Positions 16,569-35,689 of a stretch of DNA of 64,000 nucleotides are shown one piece after another. The notes under the pieces were generated by a model. That model did not search any database and had not been told where the DNA came from. It was given only the letters and a program-made list of their open reading frames with translations. This DNA is from Chaenocephalus aceratus. Taxonomy: Eukaryota > Chordata > Actinopteri > Perciformes > Channichthyidae. Both the position numbers and the translations under genes were made by a program. The stretch covers positions 3,445,495 to 3,509,494 of the forward strand of contig CM043803.1 of assembly GCA_023974075.1 (NCBI GenBank), given 5' to 3'. How positions within the stretch are numbered: the stretch's first letter is position 1; each line of letters begins with the position of its first letter.

Positions 16569-16574
16569 AATAAA
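16569..16574 (+). other. Polyadenylation signal of the dydc2-like gene
   Basis: AATAAA 70 nt after the TGA stop of the dydc2-like gene. It is the first such signal downstream. Confidence 0.6.
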
Positions 16575-17643
16575 CATTTATCCCCACTATATATACTTAT
16601 TTGTTTATTCTAACATCTATTTGCTTGAAATAGTAAGCTTTCTTCTATGATTAAACTACAACTGAGCAGGCAAGAGGTGAATATGAGTGCTGATGGTGAC
16701 TGTGACAAATAAAAGTCAAATAAATACACTTCAGCTGGACGTAATGGAATAAATGAATATTTGTTCTAATTGTACAAGCTTGTAATATCTTGCTACCATG
16801 CAATGATGAGGTAGAATATATATTACTTAACTAAAAAATCCAACTGTGAAATACAATTCTTGAATTAAAATATTACTCACAACAGTTATATTAACATCAG
16901 AACATACAAAAGGTATTAGTAGCTACTATGCATATTGGCGCATTACAAAATAAAACATATGACACTATTCATATAATGTTTATATATTATTGTGAGCATC
17001 GCATCACTGTTCTGACTGCTCATTGAACTACTGCATACACTGCTGGGTAGCGTAATCTATAACTAGTATAATAATGTGTAATTTATATTTTGGATACAAA
17101 TTGAATCTGAAGGTCAACTACAAAGAAACTAAAGCTGGATTTATAAATGAAGTGGAGTACAATATTTGCCTCCAAAGGTAGTGGAGTAAAGTGATATAAA
17201 CTGGAAATACTAAACTTCAATGTGTTGACTTAGGTGCAGCTTTTGAGTAAATATACAACTTACTTTCCACCACTTCTGCCATGGTTAACATTTCCCCCCG
17301 AATGACGGTGCAGTTTTCCTTCAGTGACCATCGACCAGAAGGAGGAGGGACACATGCTGGGAAGTATAAAAACGACTGTTTACTAAACAGTGTTTAGTAT
17401 TTTTCGGTATCTTCTGCAGACTCGATGACGTTACCGCTTATCAAACATAGCTGCAGTTAATCACGTGTTCTCATCAGTATCTGGATCCAAAAAGGGGGCG
17501 GGGTTTGGAAGGATCAACTTTAGCTGGAATTTAAATGTATATATACAGTCTATGATTTAAATGCGCTTTTTAAGCGAGGCATCAACAGAGAAGTTGTCAA
17601 AGCCAGGATGCATTGAAGTAAACTAAACGGACAGAGAAGAGAA
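16575..17643. other. Spacer and 5' region of selenou1
   Basis: AT-rich spacer without coding signal up to about 17,280. Nearer the gene there are candidate promoter features: TATAAAA at about 17,366, the GC box GGGGGCGGGG at about 17,495 and a second TATA-like run (TATATATAC) at about 17,540. Transcription start is not determined. Confidence 0.45.
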
Positions 17644-19316
17644 ATGGCGTTGGGAATCATAGCCCCGGCCTTGGCTGCCATTGGTAGCCTCATATCCGGA
17701 TTTATGAATTATTTCACTGACATGTTTCTGACAACTCCGCTGAGAGCCACCGTCAAACATTTGGAGGAGACCGAACTGAAAACCCTAAAAGGAGGTGAGT
17801 GGTTGTTCTCCACCAAAGAATGCCAGAGTTGTTGTTTCATTAATTGTCAAAAGGGTGTTGAAATTAGCTATTGTTAACTCCTGTTGCTCAACTCTTTTAC
17901 CCTTTGCCTTGTTTCCTCACAAAAACCAGAGTCCTGAAAGCTAGGTCTCTGTGGGAGGGGTCGGGAGCTGTCATCATGGCAGTGAGGAGACCTGGGTGAT
18001 TTTTGTGTCATGCCAGTGTTTTTAGTATATTCTCTCTATGACCAAATGTCTTTATGACAGTTATTGGCTTTATGAAAGGGATTTTAGTATTTTTTTAGTA
18101 TTTGCCAAGTCATTTTATCCCACACTGTCTGCCATTCTGTATTGAAGCTGGTGTATGGTCTTGATATTGAGTAACATATTTAGATCATATAGACTTCAAT
18201 AAATTGAAGTATTATTTGCGTCTTCTACATGTTTTTATAGAAATGTACCCAAAATCAATCTTGATATATTTGGAATGCAAGTCAAATTTCAGGATCTCTG
18301 GGAACTTTCTATAGTCTTAATTTGGAAACTAAGACAGTTTTCTTAAATCGACATTTTGCTTGCAATTTGTTGCCTTGCCAACAAGATCGCAATATATTGA
18401 ATCTTAACACCTGTAGCTGTTGCCATCATTCTACCAAAGCCCTAGTTTATCATAATGTATGCACCTTCAAACAAACTACGTAGGCAATACATGGAAATTC
18501 ACAACAGTAACCACAAAACCTTGAATTTGTATATATTTGTATATATGTTTACCAGTTGGTGTGTGTGGCTTCTTTGTATTACACAGTGAGTTTTTATTCA
18601 CATGACTGTTTGAATCCTCCCCGGCTGCAGGAGGCTGCGAGCTGTCCTCTCTGAAGCCTCAGCTGGATGAGCTCGGGGTCCCTCTGTACGCTGTGGTGAA
18701 GGAGGACGTCGGCACCGAGGTCCAGAACTTCCAGTCGTTCTTCAAGAGGGAGGTCTTCTTGGATGAAAAGGTGGAATTATTTGTCTGTTATGAATTGGTA
18801 CTTTGTGTGTGGTCAGTTAATAAGAGTCATTCAGAATCTGTGAGGAATCAGTTTAGGTCTAAATGAATGAATATAGTCTTCTGGTTTGTCTGCTTCTTTT
18901 TGCAGAGATGTTTTTATGGACCCCGTGAGCGGAAGATGGGTCTGCTGGCATTCCTGCGTGTTGGGGTGTGGATGAATGGCCTGCAGGCTTTTAAGAGGGG
19001 CTTCATGGGAAACATTTTGGGAGAAGGCTTTGTCCTGGGTGGGGTCTTTGTCATTGGACAAGGACAGCAGGTAAAACCTCCTTCAGTCAAGTTGTGTTTG
19101 AACACACCACAGAACACACTTTTGCTTTACATGGGAAAAGACATGTCAAAAAAGCACACTTGGAACTGTATAATGATGTGTTTTGTCCCATTTCTCCCAC
19201 AGGGAATACTTCTGGAGCACAGAGAGATTGAATTTGGAGATAAAGTCAATGCGGAAGATGTCATCCGAGCTGTCAGAAGAATAGTACAAGAACTTCAGCC
19301 TTTCGAGAGCAAATAA
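17644..19316 (+). CDS. selenou1: Selenoprotein U1 / peroxiredoxin-like 2A, with UGA-encoded selenocysteine
   Basis: Thioredoxin-fold redox protein of the PRXL2/FAM213 family; the mammalian PRXL2A form uses Cys where fish SelU uses Sec. Exons: 17644-17794, 17932-18015, 18631-18770, 18906-19070, 19203-19316 (217 residues including Sec). Exon 2 reads VLKARSLWEGSGAVIMAVRRPG, then TGA at 17,997-17,999, then FLC. TGA is therefore Sec73 of a U-F-L-C motif, aligning with the C-F-L-C of human PRXL2A. The number of residues from the motif to LSSLK also equals human. Later blocks are LDELGVPLYAVVKED, FYGPRERKMG and GILLEHREIEFGDKVN. Residues 1-30 are hydrophobic, possibly a membrane or signal segment. 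A complete SECIS element lies in the 3' UTR. A pipeline that treats TGA as stop will truncate the protein or drop exon 2. Assignment to the fish paralogue a, b or c is open. Confidence 0.93.
17997..17999 (+). other. Selenocysteine codon (in-frame TGA) of selenou1
   Basis: TGA sits exactly at the first position of the family CxxC motif (residue 73), with TTT TTG TGT (F-L-C) following. The open frame on both sides and the SECIS downstream support recoding rather than a null mutation. Confidence 0.92.
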
Positions 19317-19530
19317 TGATCTGTATTACCCATGCAGGATAAGAAAAAATATATATCACAAAGTCTAAAACCAAAATGACTCCAAGCTATACGAATACAA
19401 ATATGAATGCTTAAGAATATGTAGTGGTTAGTGTGTGACAAAAAAAGGATATTTGCAAAGTTTGTTGGTGCACTGGTCTCGTGGAAAACCTTGATAAATG
19501 TTGTGGTATGACTGTGAAGTAAGAGGCTCC

Positions 19531-19590
19531 GAGTGTGTTAATGATGGTCTGTCTTTAAACTCAAGAGGGAGCAGACCTGATGTCAACACT
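19531..19590 (+). promoter_or_regulatory. SECIS element in the selenou1 3' UTR
   Basis: Core quartet ATGA at 19,541-19,544 and TGAT at 19,578-19,581. Helix II starts with the perfect pairing GGTCTG/CAGACC and continues with G-U pairs. The conserved unpaired AAA follows at 19,557-19,559, twelve bases after ATGA, and an apical CTC...GAG could add the small extra helix of form 2. Helix I is AGTGT/ACACT. It is 214 nt after the stop codon and 66 nt before AATAAA. The RNA fold recruits SBP2 and allows UGA to be read as Sec. Confidence 0.93.
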
Positions 19591-19656
19591 GTTTCCTGTT
19601 TTACACTGTGGTACTGTACTGTTGTGTTATCTTGGGAACCAAGAAACCCTTTGACC

Positions 19657-19662
19657 AATAAA
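19657..19662 (+). other. Polyadenylation signal of selenou1
   Basis: AATAAA shortly after the SECIS, so the element would be contained in the mature 3' UTR. Confidence 0.7.
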
Positions 19663-21142
19663 ACGTGGCTTTGTGCTCCACAGTTTGTTTTTATTCTTAC
19701 TCGCTACTTGGAAAAAGTTGTTCAGATGTTTGACTCCCTGACAGGCATGGTGTTTTCAGAGCCAACATGAATAATCAGTCTGGTTTCCATCATCGAGGCT
19801 GCCTTAAAAAGTCAGTACATTTAAGGATTTTTAACAGCTTTTATTTTGTGTGCATTCTGCTTCTTGCTTGAACTTAGATTTGTGCTTAAGAGAAATATTA
19901 AGCACAAATAATAATCTAGAACTGCGAACAAAATCCCTACATTTTTGTAATCCAAACATTACATTTTCAAGTAATATAGATAATATATGATTAGCAATAT
20001 ATCGTGATCACTATTTAACAACAAGGTACACCTTACATCAGTCTCTTTCTTTAATACTAATTTTCTGCCTCCTACTCCTGACACGCTGTCCGTTGATTGA
20101 CATACAAGTCATCCAATCAAATACTCTTAATTAATCAACTGCAGCCAATCGCCATGGCCATGGGGCGGAGCTTATTACCAGTCAGAGAAATGCCCCAGCC
20201 AGGTGCGTTAGGTCATTTTGCACAACATGGACACAGGTAGGCTAGCAAGCTGACTTTAGTTTAGTTATTTACAGAATGAATGTGAGGGATACACGGATAC
20301 CTTTTTGTTGTCACCGTCAACGTAACTTGACTTTTTAAGAAAAAGAAGAGTGGTGTTTTCGCCTCGAAACGTCAAATGTTCGGTATGTTTTTTATTTTTG
20401 TTGTGTATCTTGTTCGAGATAAGGCTACATTTGTTCCCCAAAGTGACATTTTAAAGTTGAGCAGCAAAAAATAAGACTCAAGGAAACGAATTTATCTTAG
20501 TTTCGATAATTAAACGTAAAAAATCTCGCCTTTGTGACTGTTTTCTTTAACTTCGCTCTCCGGGGTGCTGAAGCACGAGCCTGCTGGGGGAAACCCAAGC
20601 AAACGACACGAGGACACACACTGTCAGCAAGGGTTCAGTTTAGTGACATGTAAATTAACCATGGTATCAACACCATGTGACATCTTGACTCTTAAGTGGG
20701 TCAAGTCTGAGCTAAAAACACCTATACAATCCTGTTTAACCTCACCTGCAGAGACACAGTACATGTGTTGGCCTTGATGTAATTTGAGCTTCAATGACTA
20801 GATACATGTGTTAATGATGCATTGCTGTACTTCATGTATTTTTCTGTGAGACTCAGACAGGTGAGAGAGATGCAACATGGGCAGGATTGGACCACAATGT
20901 GAGTCCAGGAAGCCAAAGAGTCAGCTGTCATGTCACACAGCAACCTGTGTCGGTGAGTTGGATTATCCGGCCATTTCAGTCTACAGGCAAACTACTGAGA
21001 AAGACATAATAGTCTGTGAATGATGGAAACACAGCGGACAACTTGCCTGAGGATCCCCTTCCTTCTGCTGTATGCTCCTGCTGTATAGGCTCCTCCACCC
21101 GGAGCTGAGTCCCCTGTGTGAAAGGGGACCCTGCCAGCCTCC
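19663..21142. other. Spacer and 5' region of pdzd7
   Basis: No coding exon recognised. A 12-bp perfect hairpin with 8-nt loop (ATTTGTGCTTAA/TTAAGCACAAAT) is at 19,878-19,909. A CCAATC box at about 20,144 and GGGGCGGAGC at about 20,162 precede possible non-coding first exons with donors at about 20,236 (cacag/gtaggc) and 20,860 (acag/gtgaga). These are promoter-like but unproven. Confidence 0.4.
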
Positions 21143-28709
<7,567 letters not shown>

Positions 28710-28730
28710 AACTCTCATCATGAATGTATT

Positions 28731-29506
28731 CCTGGGACCAGAGATGGAGTCGTTACTAAAAAAAAGTAATATATTACATATTACATATTACTTTAAAAAA
28801 AAGTAATGTATTACACTACTTCGTTACTCTCTACATAAAGTAATTCGTTACTTTACTCGTTACTTTACTCGTTACTTTACTCGCAGGGCCGGCCCGCCCC
28901 TCCCTGCAGGCAGATCACGCAGACTGCTAAAGTTTCAAATGTTCTCTTTAGTTCAGTTTCCATTGTCGCATAAGACTGATCCAGATAGCTCCTGAATGTT
29001 TTCCTATCTGACCGTGGCTGTCCTCTGTCTCCTGCTATCTGTATATTTTGCGCAGTCTATCTCTGCTCACGCTGTTGCGTCAGCGTGTTCTCCTGCATGC
29101 TGGTCATGTGTTGCACTGGAACCAGACACCGCAAAGACTTCAGCCGAGCACGTACGAACTGCGCATGCGTGAGTGGCAATAACTCTCCTTACCAGCAGGC
29201 GGCGGTAGTGTGTATTCGTCATTCAAAACAGGCAACAACCGGAAAACAGAAGAAGAACAGACTCCGTGTGTGATATAAACAAACAACAGCTATGTGCGTT
29301 AGCTCCACATTAGCATGTGTTCTTTGCAGGTGTTTGTTGAGGTTTGATTATGACTGATTTTAGAAAGTAACGAAGTAACGCGTGTCGGGGCAATGTTAGT
29401 AACTGTAGTGTGATTACTGAATTATAAAAGTAACGCGTTACACTACTCCGTTACCGACAAAGTAATATTATTACAGTAACGCGTTACACCCAACTCTGCC
29501 TGGGAC
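28731..29506. mobile_element. hAT MITE inserted in the pdzd7 3' UTR
   Basis: Inverted ends CAGAGATGG and CCAACTCTG, rich in GTTACT/AGTAAC motifs near both ends. It is flanked by perfect 8-bp duplications CCTGGGAC (28,731-28,738 and 29,499-29,506). The body spans 28,739-29,498 (760 bp), with no transposase seen. It starts 29 bp after the pdzd7 stop codon and before the first AATAAA, so it should be transcribed as 3' UTR. Confidence 0.9.
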
Positions 29507-29691
29507 TAAACGCAGAGACTTGAACTCCGACCTGAACACAGAGATGTGCTCACAGAGGTCAGGTATGTTATTTTGCCATTCATGTTAAAGTTTGTAGAAG
29601 TTATTGATTACATGGACACTGGTAACTGTTCTAAGCTGAATAACAAACTTAGCATAGAGCAGATTACTGGTATTTGAAACGGTAATGATAC

Positions 29692-29697
29692 AATAAA
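29692..29697 (+). other. Possible pdzd7 polyadenylation signal
   Basis: First AATAAA after the pdzd7 stop codon, beyond the hAT MITE. A second AATAAA occurs near 30,178. Use is not demonstrated. Confidence 0.4.
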
Positions 29698-29706
29698 TTA
29701 AAAGGA

Positions 29707-31985
29707 ATTTTGTCATAAAATTACTTAGTACTATAGAACTTAAGAAGGGCAAACAAAAATAAGATTTACGGTCAATATGTTGTATCCTTAAAGCTGGAAA
29801 TCATTAAAAAAAAGTGCTCCTGGTGCCTTAATATTTCACTTTAATCACATCCCAGGAGCCAATGCCTGTTAATAACATTTATTTTTACATTTTGTCGTAA
29901 TAACATCCAACCGAAAAATACTGCAGAGCAGAAGTGTTTATCTGATTAGATGTGCAGGATAACAGACTGCACATTGTAACCAGAGTGCCTTTTTTAAAAG
30001 CCCTGAAAACGTAGAATATAAGTCTTACAGAGCGTTAAATTGTAATCTAACTTCTGACCTGCAGAGGGCAGTCATGTGACAAACATTTCTGTTGTCTGCA
30101 GCATTTAATGAGAAATACAGTGAACGCCTCACCAAACTACAAACATTGCCTAAAAGTGAACAAGAGGAGAACTGTTGAATAAATAATCCAGATGTAAAAG
30201 GATATGTATAACATTGGAATGATATACTGTTTTGTATTCAGACGTCATTTCCAACTAAGGCTTTCGAAAATGTTGTAAGAAATCTCCATGTACCACACAG
30301 CTTTTAAATGATGTCTTTTTTAATTAAAAACAGGTTTGTTCAAGAAATGTACAGCATGAAAATAAACGTTTTATGTCTTCATACAAATACTGTGGATTAT
30401 AAAATGATAGTGAGGAACCAGAAGGACCATCCACACAGCATCAATATACAGGACACACATCTGTAGGAGCAAGATATAATGTGCGACATTGCTTTGGTCT
30501 ATTCACAGTGGCTATGTTTTATTATTGTACTTTATGGGTTCTCTACAGAGGATGAGTTTTCAATCAGCAGAAATGAACAAAAACAGTATCTTGGTTTGGT
30601 CCTACAGGAAAGTAAACGCACACGAAACGGATTAGAACGTTTGGTGGTTGTCTCAACACCAAAACACCCTTCATTTAGTGCACAATCCCTTTAGTAATGT
30701 CAAAAACACCCAATTGTTTAACACTTCTAGAGATTATAAGTTAAGTATTTGTTTCTATTTATCCTTTACAATGATATAAACTCCTGTGCTTTTTCAACCT
30801 TTCGTAATGTTGTATTCTTTCTGATGGGAATGCAGTCGTGATAAAGTATACCTGCTCTTTTGCTGCCATCACATGCCAAACGCCTGCGGTTACATTTCAT
30901 TTACAATATCATGACATACATATATATTTATCAATATTGCAGTATATAATTACTGTACATATATTATGGTTCTCAAACACTACAGGAAAGGGATTTATTT
31001 GTGATTTCTGACGTGTACTGAATGGAAGGTGTTAAGGTCGTATTTACCCAGATGTTACCGTGTTCAATGACATTAGACTGTACAGATGTTCATGATATAA
31101 TTTCACCATTAAGGGTAAAGTGTTCAACTGGAGGAGGCCTAAGCTTTGTGTCCTTCAAAATGTGTGCCATATGACTGAAAAGTTAAAGTTTTTGGTCCCT
31201 ACAATTTCATCTTGCTACATCTACTGGTACTTGTTGGTCATGATGAGTGGATTCACCATCATCAGCACCTCGCTCTGATGCTCTCACTCTGAATGTGTGG
31301 CGTCTCACTTCAACTGCTCATTGACAACAAGCGTGGGCTAAATACACTGATCAGAGCTGACAGAGTGGGAGGGTGGTGTTAGAGCCAGCCTGGAAGGTGG
31401 AGTCACAACCAACTCAGGAGGAGGTCTGGTGAAGTTATTCACACACAACAACCTCTCTGACAAACGCCTGGTACTTATCATTGGGATAGTTTCCAGCAGG
31501 GTTATATGAGGTACGTGCACAGTCAGTGTACACCTGCAATAGATGAGGATAAACACGTCCCCAGGACAGGAGAACCAGCACATGGGAAGGGGCCGGCAGC
31601 TAAATGAATTCAAGCCACCAAAAGTAAATTAATATCATTTTAAGTGTACACTTATATATAATATCTTAGCTGCTTTACCTTACCATCCCTTTTCCAACAT
31701 TTGATTTAGATTTTCTATTAGTACCTCATACTTAAGAATATGGACTATAGCTTTATTTCAGGACCAGAGGACTGAGGTGTCCTACAAATGACTAATAGAG
31801 GTCATTGGCTTTTAAGTGGGACTCCTTGGAGAATAGACCAATGAGGCAGAATTTATGGTAATGAGTTATGCGATATCTTGCTTATTTGTCATGTCAACAA
31901 ACGGCACAATAGAAAGCAGATATGTGACATATAGGGGTAAATAGTTAACTGACAGTAGTGCAAATCAAAGATGGAGAGACACAGG
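29707..31985. other. Spacer between the convergent genes pdzd7 and lzts2
   Basis: No coding signal. AT-rich sequence that should contain the 3' UTR ends of both genes. TTTATT (minus-strand AATAAA) at about 31,752 is a candidate lzts2 signal. Transcript ends might overlap, but this cannot be decided from sequence. Confidence 0.45.
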
Positions 31986-34900
31986 TTAAATTTCCGTGGC
32001 GGCGATCTCATCAAAGTTGATCTCATTGCCGCTGCCCTCGTCCTCCTCTCTGCTCTCCAGTTCGTGGCTGAGCTCCTGCAGGTGCTGCTCCAGCTCTCTG
32101 TTCCTGCGATACATCTGCACATAGTTCTGCTGCAGCTGCTTCTGGTAGCGGATAACTTTGTCCTTCTCCTCCTGCCATACCCTGCACTCCTTCTCGAACC
32201 CCCCCGCCTGCTGCTCGGCCCGCTGCCGCTCGTAGGCCAGCTCCGCCCTCATCCTGTCCATCTGCACCTTCATGCTCTGCAGGGCCTCGCTGCTGCTCTG
32301 CCGCTGGGCCTTCGCCTCATCACTCTCGTATGCGAGCATGTGTTCCTCTGCTTCGTGGAACACCTGACACTGTCTGTTTCCTGGGCCCTGATTGGCCAGA
32401 GCATCTCTGAGGTGAGCCATCTCTCCCTCAAGGCGTCCCACCTTCTCTCGGAGCAGCTCTGCTTCGCTCTTGTGCCGCTGAAGTTCGTTCTCGCACACCT
32501 CCAGCTCCAGGGTTCGTGTGCGGGTGGTGCCGTGGGCCTCCTGGAGCAGGACCTGGGTGTTGGTCAGTTCTCCACGAGCCTCTCTGAGCTGACCCCGCAT
32601 GGAGACGATCTCCCCCACACGCTGGGCCAACTCCACCTGCACCTCCTTCAGTTGCTGCTTCAGCAGCGAGATTTCCCCCGACTTCTGACACACCTGAGGG
32701 AGGGAGACATGTTTAGGATGTGTATTCTGTTTTCGGTATTTTGGGGTGCTCATGCATATCAATATTAAGGTTTAAATAAATAGGCTTGCAACGGATGGTA
32801 TCTTTATCCTTTAATCAGCCAATGCTTTAGTCTAAGAATAGATTCATTGTTTTGTCTATGAAATTGCATTTCAACTGACTTTTCATTTTAGATTTAAAAG
32901 CATGAAATAACTGTCCTAGTAGACACATTTTTACTTCCTGTATTGAGTGAGCAAATTAACGACTAATAATCATTCTGTCCAACTGCAGTTCATTTAATTC
33001 GGAGAATAAACATATCTGTAAATATATCACAGTGAAGCTGCATCAGATTGATGCTTTACAGTCAAAGTGATGGTTTAAAATAGCAGTGATTAAGGCAATA
33101 CGAGTGATATTGACTTTAAAGAAGAATGTGTAATGGTTAAATCAACAAGGATGGCACTGAGAAACTTCAACATGACAGCCCAAACATGTGTATGCGGTCA
33201 TTACACGACTACTGTATAACCTGTCAGTTTAGTACTCCTGTAGTGCAGCTCACCTCCCACTTGCTCTCCTCCAGTCGCGGCCCCAGCTGGATCTTATCGT
33301 GCTCATAGGAGGTGCAGCGCTCCTCCAGCTGCTCCCGCTCCTTCAGAAGCTGAGCAAAGTCCTCCTGCAGCTTCTTCTTCTCCTGCTGCAGCTGATAAAC
33401 CTGCAGTCAGAAACAGCCGGTATCAGAAGTTGACCCGAGCACTTCGGACGTAAGCAGCCATGATAAGAGCCTGTTCTCTAAATACTGGAAAAGGTGTTTA
33501 CATGTGTCCTTTCTTATCTCCTTTAGCACAAGGTACACTGGACCAAAGAAAAGGAGATAAAGCTGTACCACAATTCCTTGTGACAGAACCATTTAAAAAG
33601 ATGGCAGACCCTAGTCATTTACGTAGCCTAGTGCAGTCGTGTTCTCCTTGTTGTCGTTTCCTTAAGAATTTTCCTTTCTAACGTTTTGTGTCAGTGTCAA
33701 GGAAAAGTTAGGAGAAGACACAGGTCTTTTTGTGACTATTTGGCCACAGCCCAGAGGTTCTGACCTGCAGCTGCAGCACCTGCTGTGCACGATGGGCCTT
33801 CTGCGAGGCGACCTGCATCCTGGTGGCACAGCCCTGCCTCAGCTCCTCCAGCTCCAGCTCAAAGCGCCTCTGCTTCTCCTCGTAAACCTGTAACCACAGA
33901 CACAACATATTCATTAGGACTTTCCATACGAAACTAAAAGGTCCTGCTATTGACGGATGAGTTTGCAATTATATACAGCGTCAAAGTATTAATTACCGCC
34001 CTGTTTCAAATAGTAGTGAAATGGTGAAATAAACCTTGACAAATATATAAGCATGGAATTTCCATTTGTTTTCACTGCAAACTCCTAGGGAACAGGACAG
34101 AGGGGCAGTGTGCACCAACCTGGCAGATTGCAGCTTCATTCTCATCCAGGTTGTCTCTGAGTTGATGCAGCTCCAGCTCCCTCTCCCTCAGCTTGTCCTC
34201 CAGGTCCCTCACCACCCCCTCGTACCCCTCCACCGGGCCGGGGGAGCGCCCGCTGGACCCGCTGTCGGACAGAGGCTGGCCCCGGCAGCTTATGGAGCCG
34301 GAGCCCGTGCTCTTACTGGAGGACGAGCGGCCGCTGTCGGAGTTGGAGTGTCCGTGTGCACCGACAGGCGGAGCGCTCTTCATGGGCTCCAGGTGGCCTG
34401 CAGAGGCCTCTCCTGACGCCTGGCTGTAGCCCCCGCTGTAAGGGGGGAGACTGGAGAGGGAGTTGCGTCCAGAGTCGGTCAGCTGGCAGGAGTGGCTGCT
34501 GCCGCTGTTACGGGTCCTGCTGTGCGAGCTGCATTTCTCCGAGCTGGAGGGAGACAGCTCTGTGTGTGAGGGGCTCAGCAGGTTCAGGTTGTTCTGGCTC
34601 TCCGATGTGTTGGCAGAGTGGCGAGGGGAGAGGTACTGCATGGAGGTACGGCTCTTGGGAATGACAGGTTTGAAGGCAGTGGGCCGCAGCACTGCTTTCT
34701 CCATGTTCTGGAGGAGGAATATAAAATATGATAAATACTGAGATAAGAAAGAAAGACTAATAACAAGTGCTTAATATTAATAGTTAACACACGGAAACTC
34801 CGAATATCTCTGGTTTGGCCACTGTTGTCAATGTGGTAAGGTCATTTATGGGATTTTTTTAATGCAGTATTGTTTGCATTCCTTAGTGGATATACCCCCT

Positions 34901-35648
34901 TTAAAGTTTCGAAGTACAGAAAAATACTATAGAGTTGCCAGTGTATTGGGCACACCACACTAAAATGAATGCAGTTTAATGCAATAGTGCTACAATATAT
35001 CAAACATTTGTGTTATTATGAAGGTGTACTAAACCTAGACACTTCTCTGAATAATGCAATACAGTGTAAAGAACCACAGATTACATCTCATGGTTATAAC
35101 AAATATAATGCTCTCTAAAATGTATTTATTCAAAGACTCACCTTCTCGAGTTTCCCTGACACAGGAATCAGTTTAGGGGGAGGCCCCCCCATGTTCCCAT
35201 TGAACCCTGATCCTTTAGTCTCATATGCGTCACTTCCTGGACTCCCACATGTCACACGGTTGTCATTCCAGTCGCCTATAAAGTCCTCATTCAGATATGT
35301 GAAGTTCCCATTCCCACTCTCCTTCTCCAAATCCCTGATGGACATCATGGAGCTTTCCTTCTCGATGCAGTGCTGTAGTAAAGAGTCTGGGGGCGACTCA
35401 GAGCCCAGGCAGGCAGCACCAGGCGTGGCCCTCCGGACCCTGGCTCCCAGCTCTCCCACAGATCGGTGGTCCTGGTAGTGTCCGGGGCGCGAGGCGATGA
35501 GGCTGCTGACAGAACCCATAGAATCCAGAGCGGAGGGGGGAGCGTTGATGGGGGGTGAGGAGCCGGAGGCGTGTCTCCTGTGATGTCCTCCACCGAGGCC
35601 TTGGTTGTGGGACTCAGCAGATAAGGGCAGAGCCTGAACCAGGGCCAT
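31986..35648 (-). CDS. lzts2: Leucine zipper tumour suppressor 2 (LAPSER1)
   Basis: Five coding exons on the minus strand: 35648-35142, 34707-34120, 33887-33765, 33400-33254, 32693-31986, all phase 0, giving 690 residues (human about 669). The start has a strong Kozak context (GCCACCATGG), just after a TTTCCCCCTCAG acceptor near 35,680, so 5' non-coding exons exist upstream. Conserved blocks: MGSVSSLIASRPG, TYLNEDF, GPPPKLIPVSGKLEKNMEKAVLRPTAFKPV, SDSGRSSSSKSTGS, then a long coiled coil (about 335-675, Fez1/LZTS domain) with KSGEISLLKQQLKE and EKDKVIRYQKQLQQNYVQMYRRN. The C-terminus ATEI fits a class I PDZ ligand and is shared with human. LZTS2 is reported to bind katanin p80 and beta-catenin at centrosomes and in nuclear export. 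The neighbour arrangement with pdzd7 matches human. Which fish paralogue (a or b) is open. Confidence 0.95.
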
Positions 35649-35689
35649 GGTGGCAGCTCAGTGGGGTCACTCGCTCTGAGGGGGAAACA

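Noticed and set aside
17997..17999. Reading the TGA as a nonsense mutation that makes selenou1 a pseudogene
   Set aside because: It sits precisely at the catalytic Sec/Cys position and a complete SECIS is present; all other exons are intact.
31971..32768. 265-codon plus-strand frame rich in Leu
   Set aside because: Antisense of the Glu/Leu-rich coiled-coil exon of lzts2; no splice or start evidence.
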